64,000 nt of DNA from Mycobacterium spongiae (GTDB taxonomy: Bacteria > Actinomycetota > Actinomycetes > Mycobacteriales > Mycobacteriaceae), in the NCBI RefSeq assembly GCF_018278905.1, contig NZ_CP046600.1:2108001-2172000 (forward strand), written 5' to 3'. Under the pieces are notes generated by a model. The model saw only the letters and a list, made by a program, of their open reading frames with translations, ran no database searches and was not told where the DNA came from. The position numbers were made by a program, and so were the translations under genes. Positions 57,586-64,000 of the stretch are shown here, piece after piece (within the stretch, counting starts at the first letter, position 1; each line of letters begins with the position of its first letter).

Positions 57586-58809
57586 GTGTTGCGCTGGATC
57601 ACCGCGGGGGAGTCGCACGGCCGCGCCTTGGTGGCCGTGGTCGAAGGCATGGTTGCGGGTGTGACCGTCACCTCGACCGATATCGCCGATCAGTTGGCCC
57701 GTCGCCGGCTGGGGTATGGGCGCGGCGCGCGGATGTCGTTCGAGCGCGACGCGGTGACCGTGTTGTCCGGGATGCGCCATGGCACCACCCTGGGCGGGCC
57801 CATTGCCATCGAGATCGGTAACACCGAATGGCCGAAATGGGAAACGGTGATGGCCACCGATCCCGTCGACCCGGCGAACGCGGCCGATCTGGACAGCTCA
57901 GCTCGCAACGCCCCACTGACTCGGCCGCGGCCTGGGCATGCCGACTACGCGGGCATGCTCAAGTACGGTTTCGACGACGCCCGGCCCGTTCTGGAACGGG
58001 CCAGTGCCCGCGAGACTGCCGCGCGGGTCGCCGCGGGGACTGTCGCCCGGGCGTTCCTGCGTCAGGCGCTGGGCATCGAGGTGCTGTCCCACGTCATTTC
58101 GATTGGCGCTTCGGTGCCTTATGAAGGTCCGCCACCACGTGCCGAAGACTTGTCTGCGATCGATGCCAGCCCGGTCCGCGCGTTCGACGGGCAGGCTGAG
58201 CAGTCCATGATCGCCGAGATCGAAGCCGCCAAGAAGGACGGTGACACGCTAGGCGGCGTGGTGGAGGTCGTGGCGCTGGGCGTACCGGTCGGGTTGGGTT
58301 CCTTCACCAGCGGCGACAACCGGCTCGATAGCCAGCTGGCCGCCGCTGTGATGGGAATCCAGGCCATCAAGGGCGTGGAGATGGGCGATGGGTTCGAGAC
58401 CGCGCGTCGTCGGGGCAGCCGCGCCCACGACGAGATGTACCCCGGGCCAGACGGTGTCGTTCGCTCGACCAACCGGGCGGGGGGAGTTGAGGGCGGTATG
58501 ACCAACGGCCAGCCGCTGCGGGTGCGCGCGGCAATGAAGCCGATCTCCACTGTGCCGCGGGCGCTGGCCACCGTGGACATGGCAACCGGCGACGAGGCCG
58601 TCGCCATCCATCAGCGCTCCGATGTCTGCGCCGTGCCGGCCGCCGGTGTGGTCGTCGAGACAATGGTGGCGTTGGTCCTTGCTCGCGCCGTGTTGGAGAA
58701 GTTCGGCGGCGATTCGCTCACCGAAACCCGCCGCAATATCGAGGCCTACCAACGCGCGGTCGCCGACCGGGAATCGCCGGACGCCCGGGCTCGGGTTTCC
58801 CAGGGGTAG
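57586..58809 (+). CDS. aroF: Chorismate synthase
   Basis: A 407-residue enzyme converting EPSP to chorismate, the last shared step of aromatic synthesis; it needs reduced FMN. Family signatures are [15 protein letters not shown] near the N-terminus, [21 protein letters not shown], and [10 protein letters not shown] / [16 protein letters not shown] in the C-terminal half. Named aroF in mycobacteria and aroC in E. coli. GTG start. In H37Rv a block of toxin-antitoxin genes separates it from the prepilin peptidase-like gene; here the gap is 21 bases. Confidence 0.95.
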   Translation: MLRWITAGESHGRALVAVVEGMVAGVTVTSTDIADQLARRRLGYGRGARMSFERDAVTVLSGMRHGTTLGGPIAIEIGNTEWPKWETVMATDPVDPANAADLDSSARNAPLTRPRPGHADYAGMLKYGFDDARPVLERASARETAARVAAGTVARAFLRQALGIEVLSHVISIGASVPYEGPPPRAEDLSAIDASPVRAFDGQAEQSMIAEIEAAKKDGDTLGGVVEVVALGVPVGLGSFTSGDNRLDSQLAAAVMGIQAIKGVEMGDGFETARRRGSRAHDEMYPGPDGVVRSTNRAGGVEGGMTNGQPLRVRAAMKPISTVPRALATVDMATGDEAVAIHQRSDVCAVPAAGVVVETMVALVLARAVLEKFGGDSLTETRRNIEAYQRAVADRESPDARARVSQG

Positions 58810-58816
58810 ACGCGAC

Positions 58817-60900
<2,084 letters not shown>

Positions 60901-60914
<14 letters not shown>

Positions 60915-61674
60915 GCTGATCCCCAGGCTCGGTCGCGTCCGCCGCGGTGTCCGTGGAGATCACCTCGGTGGCCGACTCGCTGGCGGTCGTGGGGATCACC
61001 TCGGTGGCCGACTCGCTCGTGGTCGTGGGGATCACCTCGGTGGTTGCCTCACGTTCGGTCGTGGCGATGGTTTCGGTGGGCTCCTCGCGTGCGACCGTGG
61101 CCACCGCCGTGGTTTGGGCCGCGGACTGCGCCCGGTCCGATTCGACGGGTATCTCGCCGGTCGGACTGTCGTCGGCGCGGACGGCGGCGAACACGTCGGT
61201 GTCGGCGCGTTCCTGTTCAGCGGCCAGCCCGTGATGTCTCACCGGCTCTTTCGCCAGATGACGGTCTACCCTCCAGCGGCCGGTCGCGACTCCACTGATC
61301 CCGGGCAGAAAAATAAGGAGGGCGGTGAAGGCCGCAAACGTGGTCAGCTCGTTGATGACCCCCCCGGCATAGAGGCCCTTGTACAGCAGCGAAATGATCC
61401 AGCTCACCGCGCCGCTGATCACCCCCGCCACCAGGCCGGCCAGCAGCCACGTCATCGCCAGATCCTCGCGCCGGTCCGGATCCGGGTTTGCGTGGGCGTC
61501 GGCGCGTCCGTCGATCGTCCCCCACGCGACCACGCCGATGACGAACAGCAGCAGCAACGTCAGGCTGATCTTTCCGGCCTGGGCCTGCCATGCATTGATC
61601 AGCGCACCTTGAATCACACGGAGAACGACCATCGCGGCGGCAAAGACCAATCCACGCAGCATCCAGTTCCTCAT
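60901..61674 (-). CDS. Four-helix membrane protein with Thr/Glu-rich tail (Rv2536-like)
   Basis: A 257-residue protein. Four hydrophobic helices (about 4-22, 36-52, 74-95 and 105-128) resemble the small B-4DMT-type actinobacterial membrane proteins. The C-terminal ~100 residues are hydrophilic and repetitive, with a 12-residue unit like [12 protein letters not shown] occurring about three times (DNA 60950-61045). No catalytic motif is visible. It is convergent with and overlaps aroQ, and divergent from pepQ with only 33 bases between starts. Confidence 0.78.
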
Positions 61675-61707
61675 GAGGGTTTAGCGTAGCGAGTACCGTC
61701 AAGAGCT

Positions 61708-62850
61708 GTGACACATTCCCAGCGCCGAGACAACCTGAAAGCATCAATCGCAGCCGCGGGACTAGATGCGATGCTGGTCACAGACCTGACAAACGTTCGA
61801 TATCTATCCGGTTTCACCGGCTCCAACGGCGCGTTGCTGGTGTTTGCCGATGACCGCGGGTCCGTGCTGGCCACCGACGGGCGATACCGGACCCAGGCCG
61901 CCGAGCAGGCGCCCGACTTGGATGTGGCCATTGAGCGAGCACTCGGACGCCACCTGACGGGCCTGGCCGCCGACGGCGGCGTGAACAAGCTCGGCTTCGA
62001 AAGCCATGTGGTGACCGTGGACGGGTTTGACGCGCTGTCAGGTGTGCTCGACGACCAAGAGTCTGGCGGGTCCACGGAATTGGTTCGCGCAGCTGGGACG
62101 GTGGAGCAGCTGCGCGAGGTCAAGGACGCCGGAGAATTGGCGTTGCTGCGGCTGGCGTGCGAGGCGGCCGATGCCGCGCTGACCGACCTGGTGGCTCGAG
62201 GCGGCCTGCGGGCGGGGCGGACCGAACGTGAGGTGGGCCGTGACCTGGAGGCCCTGATGTTCGACCACGGCGCCGACGCGGTGTCATTCGAGACCATCGT
62301 GGCCGCTGGGGCCAATTCGGCGATCCCGCATCACCGGCCCACTGATGCGGTGCTGGCGACGGGCGACTTCGTGAAGATCGACTTCGGCGCGCTGGTCGCT
62401 GGCTATCACTCCGATATGACCCGCACCTTCGTGCTCGGGCCGGCGGCCGACTGGCAGCTGGAGATCTATGAGCTGGTCCGACAGGCGCAGCGGGCGGGCC
62501 GAGAGGCGCTGCGGCCGGGTGCCGAGCTACGCGACGTGGACGCGGCCGCCCGTCAGCTGATCGCCGACGCAGGCCACGGCGAGCACTTTGGTCATGGGCT
62601 GGGACACGGCGTGGGCCTGCAGATACATGAAGCGCCGGGCATCGGGGCCACATCCGCCGGTACACTGCTTGCGGGCTCCGTGGTGACGGTGGAGCCCGGC
62701 GTCTATTTACCCGGCCGCGGCGGCGTCCGCATCGAGGACACATTAGCCGTGGCCGCAAACGCAACACAGGCGAACCCAGCGACCTCAGAAGGCGCTGGCC
62801 ACACCCCGGAATTGTTGACCCGGTTCCCGAAGGAACTGGCCGTGCTCTAG
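61708..62850 (+). CDS. pepQ: Xaa-Pro dipeptidase/aminopeptidase (M24B)
   Basis: A 380-residue cytosolic peptidase that cleaves bonds next to proline. It has an N-terminal creatinase-like domain (about 1-125) and a pita-bread catalytic domain with the five metal ligands in place: Asp225 ([10 protein letters not shown]), Asp236 (SDMTRTF), His300 (GLGHGVG), Glu329 (TVEPGVYL) and Glu343 (RIEDT). The GTG start at 61708 gives the family length. It precedes efp by 10 bases, a common pepQ-efp-nusB arrangement. Confidence 0.94.
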   Translation: MTHSQRRDNLKASIAAAGLDAMLVTDLTNVRYLSGFTGSNGALLVFADDRGSVLATDGRYRTQAAEQAPDLDVAIERALGRHLTGLAADGGVNKLGFESHVVTVDGFDALSGVLDDQESGGSTELVRAAGTVEQLREVKDAGELALLRLACEAADAALTDLVARGGLRAGRTEREVGRDLEALMFDHGADAVSFETIVAAGANSAIPHHRPTDAVLATGDFVKIDFGALVAGYHSDMTRTFVLGPAADWQLEIYELVRQAQRAGREALRPGAELRDVDAAARQLIADAGHGEHFGHGLGHGVGLQIHEAPGIGATSAGTLLAGSVVTVEPGVYLPGRGGVRIEDTLAVAANATQANPATSEGAGHTPELLTRFPKELAVL

Positions 62851-62860
62851 GAGATTGACC

Positions 62861-63424
62861 GTGGCGACCACCGCTGACTTCAAGAACGGACTTGTCCTGG
62901 TTATCGACGGGCAGCTGTGGACGATCATCGAGTTCCAGCACGTCAAACCCGGCAAGGGTCCTGCCTTCGTGCGCACCAAGCTCAAGAACGTGCTCTCGGG
63001 CAAGGTCGTCGACAAGACGTACAACGCCGGGGTGAAGGTGGAGACCGCCACGGTCGACCGCCGCGACACCACCTACCTCTATCGCGACGGCTCGGACTTC
63101 GTGTTCATGGACAGCGAGGACTATGAACAGCACCCGCTGCCGGAGACCCTGGTTGGCGACGCCGCGCGGTTCTTGCTAGAGGGCATGCCGGTGCAAGTGG
63201 CCTTCCACAACGGATCACCGCTGTACATCGAGCTGCCGGTCACCGTCGAACTCGAAGTCACCCACACCGAGCCCGGGCTGCAGGGCGACCGGTCCAGCGC
63301 GGGTACCAAACCGGCCACCGTTGAGACCGGTGCGCAGATCAGTGTGCCGCTCTTCATCAACACCGGCGACAAGCTGAAAGTAGATTCGCGTGATGGCAGC
63401 TACCTGGGCAGGGTCAACGCCTGA
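62861..63424 (+). CDS. efp: Translation elongation factor P
   Basis: A 187-residue three-domain factor that relieves ribosome stalling at polyproline. The domain I loop is [10 protein letters not shown] with Lys32 at its tip, where modification occurs in some bacteria; no modification genes are visible nearby. The C-terminal domain is intact to SYLGRVNA. I use GTG 62861 with AGGAG 8 bases upstream; a TTG two codons earlier is too close to that site. PE_PGRS and proline-rich proteins in this window are the kind of product that may depend on EF-P (inference for the proline-rich ones). Confidence 0.96.
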   Translation: MATTADFKNGLVLVIDGQLWTIIEFQHVKPGKGPAFVRTKLKNVLSGKVVDKTYNAGVKVETATVDRRDTTYLYRDGSDFVFMDSEDYEQHPLPETLVGDAARFLLEGMPVQVAFHNGSPLYIELPVTVELEVTHTEPGLQGDRSSAGTKPATVETGAQISVPLFINTGDKLKVDSRDGSYLGRVNA

Positions 63425-63426
63425 TC

Positions 63427-63945
63427 ATGTCCGACGAACACACGACGCCGGACACGGACCCGGTGGAGCCGGTCAGGCCGGTCAGGCCGGTCAAGGGACG
63501 CCACCAGGCCCGTAAACGCGCCGTGGACCTCTTGTTCGAGGCTGAGGCTCGCGGAATGAAACCAGTGGAGGTGGCCGACATGCGAACCGGGCTGGCCCAG
63601 ACTAAGTCCGACTTGGCGCCGCTGCACCCGTACACGGACACAGTGGCTCGCGGGGTCAGTGAGCACGCCGCCCACATCGACGACCTCATCACATCGCACC
63701 TGCAGGGTTGGACGCTCGAAAGGTTGCCCGCCGTCGACCGCGCCATTCTGCGAGTTGCGGTGTGGGAGCTGCTCCACGCCGAGGACGTGCCGGAGCCGGT
63801 CGCCGTCGACGAGGCCGTCGAGCTGGCCAAGGAGCTGTCCACCGACGACTCCCCGGGCTTCGTCAACGGCGTGCTCGGCCAGGTCATGCTCGTGACACCG
63901 CAGATCCGCGCCGCCGCAGCCGCAGTCGCCGGGGGGGCCTCATGA
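63427..63945 (+). CDS. nusB: Transcription antitermination factor NusB
   Basis: A 172-residue all-helical factor that joins NusE (S10) on boxA RNA to prevent early termination, mainly in rRNA operons. The family motifs [19 protein letters not shown] and [20 protein letters not shown] and the terminal [16 protein letters not shown] are present. An N-terminal extension carries a short Pro-Val repeat (VRPVRPVK). It starts 2 bases after efp and its stop overlaps the next start. Confidence 0.95.
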   Translation: MSDEHTTPDTDPVEPVRPVRPVKGRHQARKRAVDLLFEAEARGMKPVEVADMRTGLAQTKSDLAPLHPYTDTVARGVSEHAAHIDDLITSHLQGWTLERLPAVDRAILRVAVWELLHAEDVPEPVAVDEAVELAKELSTDDSPGFVNGVLGQVMLVTPQIRAAAAAVAGGAS

Positions 63946-64000
63946 CCCGGCTAGAACTGCGTGTCGTCGTCGCCGCCTGGCTGGCCGCGACGGTCGTGTT
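63942..64000 (+). CDS. Start of a further gene (cut by the window edge)
   Basis: An ATG at 63942-63944 overlaps the nusB stop (ATGA) and opens a frame to the window end (19 residues, [19 protein letters not shown]). The hydrophobic stretch suggests a membrane helix or signal sequence. Too little is visible to name it; position suggests the Rv2532c counterpart. Confidence 0.5.
   Translation, partial: MTRLELRVVVAAWLAATVV

Overview
The window is 64 kb of high-GC actinobacterial chromosome from a slow-growing Mycobacterium. It carries two PE_PGRS genes, a REP13E12-family HNH protein, and a gene order that follows (in reverse) the M. tuberculosis H37Rv stretch from about Rv2591 to Rv2533c as I remember it. 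Protein sequences are close to those M. tuberculosis proteins but not identical. Several H37Rv blocks are missing and several genes are added, so I place it near, but outside, the M. tuberculosis complex. All comparisons with H37Rv are from memory, not from a search.

Layout, left to right. 1-8.6 kb, minus strand: the 5' part of a PE_PGRS gene, a carboxylic acid reductase (car/fadD9), an accessory trio (alpha/beta hydrolase, SRPBCC protein, AraC regulator) and gabT. 8.8-17.4 kb, plus strand: yajC-secD-secF (Sec translocation), a solute-binding lipoprotein, apt and the (p)ppGpp enzyme gene relA, with a 56-bp tandem repeat between apt and relA. 17.5-20.4 kb: a membrane-anchored cyclophilin, a glyoxalase-like hydrolase and hisS. 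20.5-29.3 kb is the accessory hot spot: a REP13E12 HNH gene, haloalkane dehalogenase dhaA, and a decayed insertion sequence split in two by a 5-kb block that carries a complete 1337-residue PE_PGRS gene. 29.3-36.3 kb: a radical SAM gene behind a perfect SOS box, a haemophore-like protein, a MarR regulator, a Tat-exported metallophosphoesterase, a secreted small protein, a zinc metallopeptidase, an SRPBCC protein and a ketopantoate reductase-like gene. 36.4-47.1 kb: aspS, a Ddn-like F420 enzyme, an FUSC-type membrane protein, and a transglutaminase / ATP-grasp / alpha-E cluster. 47.5-54.4 kb: a proline-rich membrane protein, rarA, a starvation-type conserved protein, a YjbQ protein and alaS. 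54.4-64 kb: ruvX, mltG, a shikimate operon (aroE, a prepilin-peptidase-like gene, aroF, aroK, aroB, aroQ), a membrane protein, pepQ, efp, nusB and the start of one more gene.

The core genes form tight, often overlapping operons: protein export, stringent response, tRNA charging, aromatic amino acid synthesis, and translation/transcription factors. The most interesting feature is the split insertion sequence. Two halves of one DDE transposase pseudogene, sharing a 67-bp direct repeat, flank the PE_PGRS block, and rejoining them restores a 1.3-kb element with terminal inverted repeats. The whole insertion sits between dhaA and the radical SAM gene. These look like former divergent neighbours sharing one LexA site, so dhaA now lies more than 6 kb from that site.
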